From an uncultured Clostridia bacterium (lineage in GTDB: Bacteria > Bacillota > Clostridia > Oscillospirales > Ruminococcaceae), in the NCBI GenBank assembly GCA_947625915.1, contig CANQPX010000003.1, positions 1 to 64,000 on the forward strand: DNA of 64,000 nt, written 5' to 3'. A model generated the notes under the pieces. That model had not been told where the DNA came from, did not search any database, and saw only the letters and a list, made by a program, of their open reading frames with translations. Below are positions 34,367 to 43,078 of the stretch, one piece after another (within the stretch, counting starts at the first letter, position 1; the number at the start of each line of letters is the position of its first letter). The position numbers and the translations under genes are program-made.

Positions 34367-34395
34367 ATTATATCCAATTCCTTTAAAAATAGCAA
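34367..34395 (-). promoter_or_regulatory. Promoter of the murD operon
   Basis: On the minus strand TTGCTA (34390-34395), 17-nt spacer, TATAAT (34367-34372). Confidence 0.65.
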
Positions 34396-34455
34396 CAGAT
34401 TACACAGAATGTTAAGTTATTTTCATAAAATATCACTAAGAAACAGGTGAAAAAC

Positions 34456-35979
34456 TTGAAATTTTTTATGAACCGCATAGCAAAAGACACCGCAAAACTG
34501 ACTATTGTGTCGTTTTTTTTGCAAGGTCTTGGTCTTTTGATGAACATTATCATTTCCAACAAGTTAGGAACGGCTTCCGTCGGCATAATGACGCTTATTT
34601 TCTCGCTTTTCAGCTTTATAATGGTACTGGCGAACGGAAATATCTTCATTTCCACCAGCAGGTTCGTTTCCGAAGAGATAGGCTCGGGCAACGGAAATGT
34701 CCGCAGGATAATGCGGCTCTCATTGTCATTTTCCCTTGTGCTGTCGATGACATTTGCAGTTATTTCCATATTCCTTGCCCGCATCATATCCGAAAAAGCG
34801 GGCGGCGCGCCGGAACTTGCCGTTTCTGTAAGGATCATCGCGCTTTCTCTTACGCCTGCCGCTTTAGGCTCATGCATAAGAGGATATTTTAACGGCATAC
34901 GTGACGTAAAAGTTCCATGTAACGGCGATATCATCGAATTTGCCGCAAAATGGACGTCTCTTATGGCGGGAACGCTTTTCCTGCTTGACAAAGGTCTGAG
35001 CGTTTACATAATGATAGCCTCGTCCATTCTCATAGGCGAGGCTGTAAGCGGCATATACTATGCGGTAAAATATTCGGCGGAATACAAGCGTTTCACCGCC
35101 TTGCCCGAAATTTCGCCAAGGATAACGAAAATTTCCTCTTATCTGAAACTTTCCCTTCCCATAGCGGCAAGCGGATATGTGCAGATGATAATGTCCACCG
35201 CAAACGAAGCGTTAGTTCCCATCATGCTCCTTGAACACGATCCTTCCGCCGAACGCGCAATGAGCGAATACGGTATGTTCGAGGCAATGATAATCCCCGC
35301 CGTATTCTATCCCGCCGTTATACTGACAAGTTTGTCAAACATCATGATCCCCGAGATCGCCCGTGCAAATTCCGCCGCAAACACCGTCCGCGTGAAAAGT
35401 CTCATCGGGAAAATTTTCGACCGTTCTTTCTGCTATTCCTTTTTCATATCGGGAATGCTGCTTACGGCGGGAAAGAACATCGGCAATATCCTCTGCCCTT
35501 CCGACAGTCTTGTGGGCGAAACTCTTGTAAAGATGTTCCCGGTAGTGCCGTTCATCTATCTTGAAATAGTTCTGGAAGGCATAATAAAGGGGCTCGGCAA
35601 GCAGAACTTTTCCACCCTTAACAGTCTGTGCGAATACATTATAAGGATAGTGTGCGTTGTGGTGTTTGTAAAGCTTTTCGGCTTTACGGGAGTGCTTATT
35701 TCATATTACGCAAGCAATATTTACAGCAACATAGTCCGTATAGTCTTTGTATGCAGGACATCCGGCGTTCCATTCAACATCACGGGATATCTTATCAAGC
35801 CGTTCGTGCTGTGTTTTTTCTGCTGTCAGCTCGCATCTGCGGCAGTAAAATTCATTGATTTCTCATCGGTATTTTTTGAAACGCTGATCTACCTTTGTAT
35901 TGCCGCGATAATTTTTGTTATAATGTATGAACTTGACAAAAAGCTTTTTGTTCGCCGAAAAGTTCCCTCTGCGGGATAG
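34456..35979 (+). CDS. MOP-superfamily flippase (SpoVB/polysaccharide-biosynthesis type)
   Basis: About 507 residues with 12-14 hydrophobic segments. The N terminus (KLTIVSFFLQGLGLLMNIIISNKLGTASVG) and the FNGIRDVKVP and ARANSAANTVRVKSLIGK regions match the SpoVB/PST branch of the MOP superfamily, which flips lipid-linked sugars across the membrane; SpoVB and MurJ-like members act in peptidoglycan or capsule export. Starts: GTG 34447 (track), TTG 34456 or ATG 34468; AGGTGA best suits TTG 34456. Divergent from murD, from which it may draw functional context (lipid II transport), though that is inference. Confidence 0.83.
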   Translation: MKFFMNRIAKDTAKLTIVSFFLQGLGLLMNIIISNKLGTASVGIMTLIFSLFSFIMVLANGNIFISTSRFVSEEIGSGNGNVRRIMRLSLSFSLVLSMTFAVISIFLARIISEKAGGAPELAVSVRIIALSLTPAALGSCIRGYFNGIRDVKVPCNGDIIEFAAKWTSLMAGTLFLLDKGLSVYIMIASSILIGEAVSGIYYAVKYSAEYKRFTALPEISPRITKISSYLKLSLPIAASGYVQMIMSTANEALVPIMLLEHDPSAERAMSEYGMFEAMIIPAVFYPAVILTSLSNIMIPEIARANSAANTVRVKSLIGKIFDRSFCYSFFISGMLLTAGKNIGNILCPSDSLVGETLVKMFPVVPFIYLEIVLEGIIKGLGKQNFSTLNSLCEYIIRIVCVVVFVKLFGFTGVLISYYASNIYSNIVRIVFVCRTSGVPFNITGYLIKPFVLCFFCCQLASAAVKFIDFSSVFFETLIYLCIAAIIFVIMYELDKKLFVRRKVPSAG

Positions 35980-35986
35980 AACGGAC

Positions 35987-38359
35987 TCACAGCTTTGTCA
36001 TCTTCGCGAAATTCGCCATTATCTTTTTTGTTCCCACATCGTCAAATGCAACTTCAAGCATAGCGTCGTTGCTCATTTTCTTTACCGATATAACGGTACC
36101 GTCGCCGAAAACATTGTGCCTTACCCTGTCTCCCACCGAATGATCGGCACTTGCGGAACGTTTTTCGGCTTCGGCTTTGCGTCCTGCTATTTCACTGCGC
36201 AGATTTAGTTTCGGTGACGGCGAATAAGAAACGTCACTCATCTGCTCGCGGACTTTCACCGTTCCGTCAGATCTTTCAACATACTCCGCGGGTATCTCTC
36301 TTGCAAATCTTGAAACAAGGTTCCTGTTGAGACTGCCGAAAAGCATTCTTTGCACGGCATGGGTTATGTAAAGCCTTTCTTTTGCGCGTGTTATCGCAAC
36401 ATACGCAAGACGGCGCTCCTCCTCCATATCCTCCAAGGAATCCATGCTCCTTATCCCCGGGAAGATACCTTCCTCGGCACCTGCGATAAACACCGTTCCG
36501 AACTCAAGACCCTTTGCGCTGTGTATAGTCATCATAGATACCGCGTTATCGGTTTCGTCAAGTCTGTCGATATCGGTGTAAAGGCTTATTTCCTCCAGAA
36601 ATCCCGAAAGAGACGCTTCTTCACCGTTTGCTTCTGTATACTGGTTCATGGTCGTTTTAAGTTCGCTGATATTTTCGAGCCTGCCAATGCCTTCATCTCC
36701 GAGGGCTTTCATTGCGTCGGCGTAACCTGTTTTATCCAGTATCTCGTCCAGAAGGTCTTCAAGACTGTTGTTCTCGGAAAATTCCGTCAGTTCAATGAAC
36801 ATATCCGCAGTTTTTCGGAGCAGCGAAGCTTTTTTCGACAACACCGGGTAATCGCCGCTGTTTTTCATAACTTCTACAGGCGACATATCAAGGTCTAAAG
36901 CGATCTGTTCTATCATTGCAGCGGTAGACTCGCCTATGCTGCGTTTAGGTTCGTTTATTATCCTGCGGAACCTGAGCATATCGCGGGGATTGTTAAGAAC
37001 GGAAAGATATGCTGTCATATCCTTTATTTCCTTTCTGTCATAGAAACGCAGCCCGCCTATGACTCTGTAAGGTATGCCCATATTCGTGAACGCTCTTTCA
37101 AGGCTGTTGGACTGGGCGTTCATTCTGTACAAAACAGCATGATCCTTATATTCTTTGCCGTTTTTCACATCGTCGAGGATAACGTTCGCTATGAAAAGCG
37201 ATTCTGCCATTTCGTCCGATGCCTTATATTGAAAGATCTTATCTCCTCTGCCGGAAGCGGTCCAGAGGTTTTTTTCTTTTCTCGCGGTATTGTTTGATAT
37301 CACCGAATTTGCCGCATCAAGTATATTTTGTGTTGAGCGGTAATTTTGTTCCAGTTTTATCACCGAAGCATTTTCAAATCTGTCCTCAAAATTAAGGATA
37401 TTTTCAATAGTTGCGCCGCGGAATTTATATATCGACTGATCGTCGTCGCCAACAACGCAGATATTTTTATGCTTTTCCGAAAGCATTGATACAAGCTTGA
37501 ACTGGGCAACGTTCGTATCTTGATATTCGTCCACCATTATATATTTGTACAAATTTCTGTAATGATCGAGAACATCGGGTTCACGTTCAAAAAGTTCCAC
37601 GGTAAGGCGGATAATATCGTCAAAATCGAGGGCATTTGCTTCTTTGAGCTTACGCTGATAAAGCTTATAGAGTTTTGCGATACCTGTTTTGCGGTAATCG
37701 CCGATCGCTTCCGCTTCAAATTTATCGGGATCTATGAGTTTATCCTTTGCGGAAGATATCGCCGAAAGGACAGATCTCGGCGGAAAAGACTTATCGGAAA
37801 TATCCAGCGGGTCATAGCATGATTTTATAAGTCTTTGGCTGTCATCACTGTCATAGATCGTAAAGTTCGGAGCATAACCGTCAATATGCTGTATCTCGCG
37901 GCGAAGTATCCTGACGCAAGCCGAATGGAAAGTTGCGGCGCAGATATCATCGGCTTCTCTCCCGAGCATCGCTTGAAGTCTTTCTTTAAGTTCGCCTGCG
38001 GCTTTATTTGTGAAAGTTATGGCAAGAATGTTCCACGGTCTTACTTTCCCCGAAGAAACTATATCCGCAAGGCGTGATACGGCGGCATCGTCCCTGCAGC
38101 CGTCATAATTTTCCAGAAAAGCGATATCCTCCTCTGATATCCCCGCGGGAACAAAGTCATCGTGATAAGCGTTCCCGAATTTCACCATATTGGCGATCCT
38201 GTTCACCAGAACGGAAGTTTTTCCGCTTCCCGCGCCTGCGAGGACGAGCAGCGGACCGTTCACCTTAAAAACGGCTTCTTTCTGTTTATTGTTCAGTTTT
38301 TCAAAATATTTTTCAAGAGCCTTTTTTTTGGCGCTGATATAAATGTTATTATCTGTCAT
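35987..38359 (-). CDS. pcrA: ATP-dependent DNA helicase PcrA/UvrD
   Basis: Superfamily 1A 3'-5' helicase for repair and rolling-circle replication. About 790 residues. Motif Q/I LNNKQKEAVF...VLAGAGSGKT (residues 23-48), Ia AITFTNKAAGELKER, II MVDEYQDTN, III VVGDDDQSIYKFRGA, IV LEQNYRST, V VSMMTIHSAKGLEFGTVFIAG, VI RRLAYVAITRAKERLYI. The C-terminal tail has the PcrA-specific VGDRVRHNVFGDGTVISV module that binds RNA polymerase. Start MTDNN placed by GGGAGGT. Monocistronic. Confidence 0.95.
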   Translation of the reverse strand: MTDNNIYISAKKKALEKYFEKLNNKQKEAVFKVNGPLLVLAGAGSGKTSVLVNRIANMVKFGNAYHDDFVPAGISEEDIAFLENYDGCRDDAAVSRLADIVSSGKVRPWNILAITFTNKAAGELKERLQAMLGREADDICAATFHSACVRILRREIQHIDGYAPNFTIYDSDDSQRLIKSCYDPLDISDKSFPPRSVLSAISSAKDKLIDPDKFEAEAIGDYRKTGIAKLYKLYQRKLKEANALDFDDIIRLTVELFEREPDVLDHYRNLYKYIMVDEYQDTNVAQFKLVSMLSEKHKNICVVGDDDQSIYKFRGATIENILNFEDRFENASVIKLEQNYRSTQNILDAANSVISNNTARKEKNLWTASGRGDKIFQYKASDEMAESLFIANVILDDVKNGKEYKDHAVLYRMNAQSNSLERAFTNMGIPYRVIGGLRFYDRKEIKDMTAYLSVLNNPRDMLRFRRIINEPKRSIGESTAAMIEQIALDLDMSPVEVMKNSGDYPVLSKKASLLRKTADMFIELTEFSENNSLEDLLDEILDKTGYADAMKALGDEGIGRLENISELKTTMNQYTEANGEEASLSGFLEEISLYTDIDRLDETDNAVSMMTIHSAKGLEFGTVFIAGAEEGIFPGIRSMDSLEDMEEERRLAYVAITRAKERLYITHAVQRMLFGSLNRNLVSRFAREIPAEYVERSDGTVKVREQMSDVSYSPSPKLNLRSEIAGRKAEAEKRSASADHSVGDRVRHNVFGDGTVISVKKMSNDAMLEVAFDDVGTKKIMANFAKMTKL

Positions 38360-38645
38360 AAAGACCTCCCGGATCGTTATTTTATCAAACAAAACAATTA
38401 TACCATATTTTTGCGGTCATTAAAAGCAGGATTTTTATTTTTTACATTTTTATAATATTTCGGAACTGAATATTGTTCGCGGAATTGTCAATATTATACA
38501 TGAGAAAATTTTCCTTTTTATGTAATTTATATACTGCATGATATTAAATTTAAGCATAATTTGTTAAAAATATAAAAAAGTCCTTTACTTAATGGAAAAA
38601 AAGGTGTATAATATGGTAAGTATGTTCATGAAGGGTCGTAGTGGC

Positions 38646-39917
38646 ATGAAAGTTGATTTCAATAAAAAATATGATACCATTGCAGTATACTGCGTACTGA
38701 CATTCGCGGTCTGCCTGCTGTTGGTCATCATATTTGTAAAATTTTCCACAGTTTCGGGCTGCATAAAAGAATTTTTCCGAGTGATCGCACCTGTGATCTG
38801 GGGCATAGTGATCGCTTACATCTGTAACCCGATAATGAAATTCATCGAAACCAAACTGAAAAAACTTATCGACAGAAAAAAACCTCACCAAAAGCTTACA
38901 AGAGGTCTCAGCGTTGCTTTGAGCATGGCTCTGCTGACGGCTGTAGTCGCCGCGCTCGTTGCCATGATAATAAACCAGATAACTTCAAGCGTAGTGGAAA
39001 TATTCTCAAGCATACCGGAATACCGCCGCCAGATCGAAAGCCTTATAACAAAATTCCTCGGCGATTACCCGAACGTTGTATCAGCTATCGAGACCCAACT
39101 TGATAACATTTATCCCAAGCTGATAGATTATGCCAACAATATCATTCCCAAATTAGGAGATCTGTCATTAAAACTGAAAGACAGCGCAATGAGCGTTATC
39201 GTAGCGATAAAGGATTTCATAATCGGCTATATCGTTGCTATATACCTGCTTTTCAGCAAGGAGACATTTGTTGCACAAGCAAGAAAAGTCACATTTGCCA
39301 TCTTCCCGCGGAGAGCAAGCAAAAATATACTTCTCATCTGCTCAAAAGCAAACAAAACCCTTTCGGGATTTCTTTCGGGGAAATTGCTCGACTCATTTAT
39401 AATCGGTCTTATCTGCTTTATCGTAATGACGATCATGCAAATGGATTTCGTTGCACTGATAAGCGTTATCATCGGCGTAACGAACATAATACCGTTTTTC
39501 GGACCGTTTTTCGGAGCAGTACCGAGCGCGCTGCTGCTTTTAATGGCAGCTCCCAAACAGGTTATACCTTTTATAATTTTCGTCATCATACTTCAGCAGT
39601 TTGACGGAAATATCCTCGGACCTAAGATAATAGGCGATTCAACGGGACTTACACCGTTCTGGGTAATGTTTGCGATATTCGTAGGCGGAGGATTGTTCGG
39701 CTTTGCGGGAATGTTGTTGGGAGTACCGGTATTTGCGGTAATATATGCATTGTTCAGTGAATTCATAGCATATCTTCTCAAAAAGAAAAAGCTTTCCCAC
39801 CGCACAAAGGATTACACGGACGATATGGACGTCAGCGATCCTCCTTCAGCCGACCCGCCTAAGCAGCAGACGGAAAAAGAAGTCAGCCAAGACGCGGGAA
39901 CGGCGGGGCAAACTTAA
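38646..39917 (+). CDS. AI-2E family transporter (PerM/YdiK type)
   Basis: About 423 residues with seven or eight membrane segments and the middle soluble stretch of the AI-2E/PerM family: VIAPVIWGIVIAYICNPIMKFIE early, then FLSGKLLDSFIIGLICFIVM, and VIIGVTNIIPFFGPFFGAVPSALLLLMAAP, IILQQFDGNILGPKI and MLLGVPVFAVIYALF at the C-terminal half. Family roles include autoinducer export and Na+/H+ antiport; not decided here. Ends in a charged, Pro/Asp-rich tail. TATAAT at about 38608 and an AAGGG site before ATG 38646 favour this start over the track start. The multi-hairpin repeat copy 2 begins 11 nt after the stop. Confidence 0.85.
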   Translation: MKVDFNKKYDTIAVYCVLTFAVCLLLVIIFVKFSTVSGCIKEFFRVIAPVIWGIVIAYICNPIMKFIETKLKKLIDRKKPHQKLTRGLSVALSMALLTAVVAALVAMIINQITSSVVEIFSSIPEYRRQIESLITKFLGDYPNVVSAIETQLDNIYPKLIDYANNIIPKLGDLSLKLKDSAMSVIVAIKDFIIGYIVAIYLLFSKETFVAQARKVTFAIFPRRASKNILLICSKANKTLSGFLSGKLLDSFIIGLICFIVMTIMQMDFVALISVIIGVTNIIPFFGPFFGAVPSALLLLMAAPKQVIPFIIFVIILQQFDGNILGPKIIGDSTGLTPFWVMFAIFVGGGLFGFAGMLLGVPVFAVIYALFSEFIAYLLKKKKLSHRTKDYTDDMDVSDPPSADPPKQQTEKEVSQDAGTAGQT

Positions 39918-39928
39918 TAACGCAGGAA

Positions 39929-40331
39929 GAGACAGGCGAAAGCCTGTCTCCTCAGTTTGTCGATAAAGCATAATAATAGTTCATTGTCAAACAACGGATA
40001 ATTTTTTAGAAAAACAAACTGCTCTATATTGCCAAACAGCTCACCGGGCTGTTTGGCAAGGCTTATATGGTATTAATCGTTAGTGCCAAGGGGAACGCTC
40101 TCTCTTGCAGAGCGTTCCCCTCTTGCCGCTTGCAGCGGCAATTCACCCCTTTGCAGAGGCGCCTTCGTAAGGGGAATTTCGCCATCTGCGGATGGCGACC
40201 AAAGGCTCTGCCTTTGGAAACCGCCAGCGCGGCTGCGCTGGACCAGCTTTTCAATTTTGCGCTGCGCGCAAAATTGTTAAAAACTTTTTTGACAAACTTA
40301 AAGGAGACAAGCTTTCGCCTGTCTCCTTTTT
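39929..40331 (+). repeat. Multi-hairpin dispersed element, copy 2
   Basis: Fullest copy. Left hairpin (39929-39950, GACAGGC/GCCTGTC) and left end box CAGTTTGTCGATAAAG are mirrored on the right by a reverse-complement end box (TTTTTTGACAAACTT) and a near-identical hairpin (40303-40326) followed by TTTTT, giving terminal inverted repeats of about 37 bp. Between them: CCAAACAGC/GCTGTTTGG, AGGGGAACGCTCT/AGAGCGTTCCCCT, TTGCCGC/GCGGCAA, CCCCTT/AAGGGG, TCGCCATC/GATGGCGA, CCAAAGGC/GCCTTTGG, CCAGCGC/GCGCTGG and an extra CAATTTTGCGC/GCGCAAAATTG stem. Several stems differ from copies 1 and 3 yet remain paired. Lies between converging genes. Confidence 0.92.
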
Positions 40332-40337
40332 CACTTT

Positions 40338-41531
40338 TTATAAGCCTAACAAACTTTTTATCTCCGCTGTAAGTTTTTCAGCCGCTTTGTCATGTGTCGT
40401 TATGGATGGGTGCCAGTCGGCGGAATATCCGTCCGCAGGATCCTGAACATCAAACTTCATGGTCGAAATATTCTTATCCCCTGTCTCTGCCGAATAATCG
40501 TCAACAGCTTTCTGAACGCTCGGGAAAAGTCTGTCGCCCATTACTCCGAGCGTGCAAAGTATTTTCGCGTCGGGATTTTTTTCGCGTATAGTTTTCAGGA
40601 ACTCCGTATATGCTGCGGAATATTCAGCCTGCTTATCCGCGTCGTTCTGTGTGTAGCTGTCATCATTGGTTCCGAGATTAACAACTATAAGATCGGGCTG
40701 ACGTTTTGAAAAATCCCATTCAAGATCGGACGGCTTGAAGTTTCCGTTTGCAGACCATGTATATCCGAGTTTGGTGTAATACTGAGGTACAGTCTGTGCG
40801 GAAATCTTTTTATCGCCCGTTGTATATCCCGAAATAATGCCGTAACCGCTGAATGATACCATGCTGTAATCTGCTCCGAGGTTCTGAGCGGTCTTATAGG
40901 CATATGCTTTTGTAACGTCCTCGGTCTTTGTGGAAAAATGACTGTCTTTGTTCGGGTCGTCTGCACCGTAGCCGCAGGTTATCGAGTCGCCGATAAATTC
41001 TATGAGAACATCTTTATCCGCTGTAGGGCTTATTTCCGTTCCGGTAACGGCAATCTCTTTTATGGAAAACGTTGACATCGGCGATTCGGAAAGCTTTACT
41101 ATTGAAACGGTAACATCTTCAGGCTGATCGCTTGAAAAAACATCATATGTTTTCTGGTAATCGTCTATCATATCATCTATCTTCCGCTCGCCGTTGACAT
41201 AGATGCCGATACGCGTCTGATTATCGGCTTGCGCCGCGCCGCCGAGAGCCGTTGAGTCTCCGGAAACGGTGACGGAACATTTTGTGCCGGTAAATGAAAA
41301 TTCCGCGCCTGTGCCGGAAAGAGCGCAATAAAGTTTATCATCGCTGAAATATGTACGCCCGATGGCTTTGACGTTATCGTAATTGGCTTTGTAAACAGTT
41401 TCGGTGTTCATATCGTGAGTTACCTCCGTTGTATTTTCTGATGAAGTGCTGTCTGCGTTCCCGCAGCCCGTCAGAACGGCGGCAGTAAGCGCCGCTGCGC
41501 CGATAAATGAAAATATCCTTGAAAATTTCAT
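40338..41531 (-). CDS. Carbohydrate esterase family 2-like SGNH lipoprotein
   Basis: 397 residues from MKFSRIF. Lipoprotein signal (lipobox LTGC), Ser/Thr-rich spacer, N-terminal beta-sandwich (about residues 40-150) and a SGNH/GDSL hydrolase domain with IEFIGDSITCGYG (catalytic Ser), NLGTNDDS (block III Asn) and the final DWHPS (Asp/His). The jelly-roll plus SGNH layout fits CE2, which removes O-acetyl groups from xylan or mannan side chains. Expected on the outer membrane face. AAGGAGG ribosome site; own promoter. Fits the hemicellulose role of GH51 and GH74 in the window. Confidence 0.87.
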   Translation of the reverse strand: MKFSRIFSFIGAAALTAAVLTGCGNADSTSSENTTEVTHDMNTETVYKANYDNVKAIGRTYFSDDKLYCALSGTGAEFSFTGTKCSVTVSGDSTALGGAAQADNQTRIGIYVNGERKIDDMIDDYQKTYDVFSSDQPEDVTVSIVKLSESPMSTFSIKEIAVTGTEISPTADKDVLIEFIGDSITCGYGADDPNKDSHFSTKTEDVTKAYAYKTAQNLGADYSMVSFSGYGIISGYTTGDKKISAQTVPQYYTKLGYTWSANGNFKPSDLEWDFSKRQPDLIVVNLGTNDDSYTQNDADKQAEYSAAYTEFLKTIREKNPDAKILCTLGVMGDRLFPSVQKAVDDYSAETGDKNISTMKFDVQDPADGYSADWHPSITTHDKAAEKLTAEIKSLLGL

Positions 41532-41556
41532 AATATTCCTCCTTGTTACATTTACA

Positions 41557-41585
41557 ATTCTACCACATTTTTTCCCGAAAATCAA
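41557..41585 (-). promoter_or_regulatory. Promoter of the CE2-like gene
   Basis: On the minus strand TTGATT (41580-41585), 17-nt spacer, TAGAAT (41557-41562). Confidence 0.5.
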
Positions 41586-41614
41586 TAGCAAACAAAATTA
41601 TTTTCAGCATTTCT

Positions 41615-41643
41615 TTGCATAAAATTACGGGCAGCGGTATATA
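41615..41643 (+). promoter_or_regulatory. Promoter of eno
   Basis: TTGCAT (41615-41620), 17-nt spacer, TATATA (41638-41643), about 50 nt upstream of the start. Confidence 0.5.
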
Positions 41644-41697
41644 TCCTTTTTGTCTGTGCATAATAGCTTTAAAAACAGCCGAAAGGAATGGTAATTT

Positions 41698-42957
41698 ATG
41701 TTTGCAGCAAAAGCGGTAATTGAACGCGTTATCGGTCGTGAGATACTTGATTCGAGAGGAGCGCCGACTGTTGAAGCGGAAGTATGGCTCTCGGACGGAA
41801 CGGTAGGCAAAGGCGCCGCGCCGAGCGGTGCGAGCACAGGCATATTTGAAGCGTTGGAACTGAGAGACGGAGACGAAAAGCGTTACGGCGGGAAAGGCGT
41901 TCTTAAAGCAGTATCGAATATCAACAGTACGCTTAATATGTCTCTCAAAGGAATGGATCCTTCCGACACGATGCGCGTTGACAGTACTATAATAAATGCG
42001 GACGGAACGGAAAACAAATCAAAACTCGGCGCAAATGCAATGCTTGCCGTATCTCTTGCGGCGGCAAGAGCGGCAGCATACCATTATCACATTCCGCTTT
42101 ACAGATTTATCGGAGGAATAAACGGCACAAAGCTCCCGATCCCGATGATGAACATTCTTAACGGCGGGGCTCATGCGGCAAATAATCTTGATGTTCAGGA
42201 ATTTATGATAATCCCCTGCGGTGCGGAAAATTTCCGCGAAGGACTGAGACAATGCTCGGAAGTATATCACAGCCTTGCAAAACTCCTTAGATCAAAAGGT
42301 CTCGGAACGGGAGTCGGCGACGAGGGAGGATTTGCGCCCGATCTCAGCGGAGAGACCGAAGCGGTGGAACTTATCCTTGAAGCGGTGGAACGCGCAGGCT
42401 ACAAAGCAGGAAAGGATTTCTCCATCGCTCTTGACGCTGCCGCAAGCGAATGGAAAACAGGCGACGCGGGACAATATCTTTACCCAAAAAAGAAACTCCA
42501 TCGAAGCACGGAAGAACTTATCGAAGAGTGGAAAAGCATTTGCGGAAAATATCCTATCTCCTCTATAGAAGATCCCCTTGACGAAGAGGACTGGGAAGGC
42601 TGGAAACTTATGACTGAACAGCTCGGCGGAAAGATCGGACTTGTGGGAGACGATCTTTTCGTCACAGACCCCAAAAGGCTCAAAAAAGGCATTGAGAATC
42701 ACTGTGCAAATTCCATACTGATAAAACTAAACCAGATCGGAACGCTTTCCGAAACTCTTTCGGCAATACGACTTGCAAAAGAAAACGGTTACGGCACCAT
42801 CATTTCCCACCGAAGCGGAGAAACGGAAGATCCTTTCATTGCCGATCTTGCCGTTGCGGTGAACGCAGGACGGATAAAGACAGGCGCTCCCTGCCGAAGC
42901 GAACGCACCGCCAAATATAACAGACTTATCCGCATCGAAGAACAGATATACGGCTAA
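41698..42957 (+). CDS. eno: Enolase
   Basis: Glycolytic conversion of 2-phosphoglycerate to phosphoenolpyruvate. 419 residues, a little short of the usual 430. Motifs: [42 protein letters not shown] (mobile loop Ser), [72 protein letters not shown] (catalytic Lys) and [26 protein letters not shown] ribosome site. Downstream is a strong palindrome at 42965-43008. Confidence 0.97.
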   Translation: MFAAKAVIERVIGREILDSRGAPTVEAEVWLSDGTVGKGAAPSGASTGIFEALELRDGDEKRYGGKGVLKAVSNINSTLNMSLKGMDPSDTMRVDSTIINADGTENKSKLGANAMLAVSLAAARAAAYHYHIPLYRFIGGINGTKLPIPMMNILNGGAHAANNLDVQEFMIIPCGAENFREGLRQCSEVYHSLAKLLRSKGLGTGVGDEGGFAPDLSGETEAVELILEAVERAGYKAGKDFSIALDAAASEWKTGDAGQYLYPKKKLHRSTEELIEEWKSICGKYPISSIEDPLDEEDWEGWKLMTEQLGGKIGLVGDDLFVTDPKRLKKGIENHCANSILIKLNQIGTLSETLSAIRLAKENGYGTIISHRSGETEDPFIADLAVAVNAGRIKTGAPCRSERTAKYNRLIRIEEQIYG

Positions 42958-42964
42958 GACCGCC

Positions 42965-43008
42965 CAACGCATATCTTCTCCCGTGATATAAGAGAAGATA
43001 TGCGTTAA
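42965..43008 (+). terminator. Long palindrome after eno
   Basis: AACGCATATCTTCTC pairs perfectly with GAGAAGATATGCGTT, 15 bp around a 12-nt loop. The 3' side reads AAAAC rather than a T run, so it is either an atypical terminator or a 3'-end stabiliser. Confidence 0.6.
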
Positions 43009-43078
43009 AACTATTTCATAATATATACACAAATTGCCTGCATAATTGTGGTATAATCAGTACGGGAGGCGATATTTT

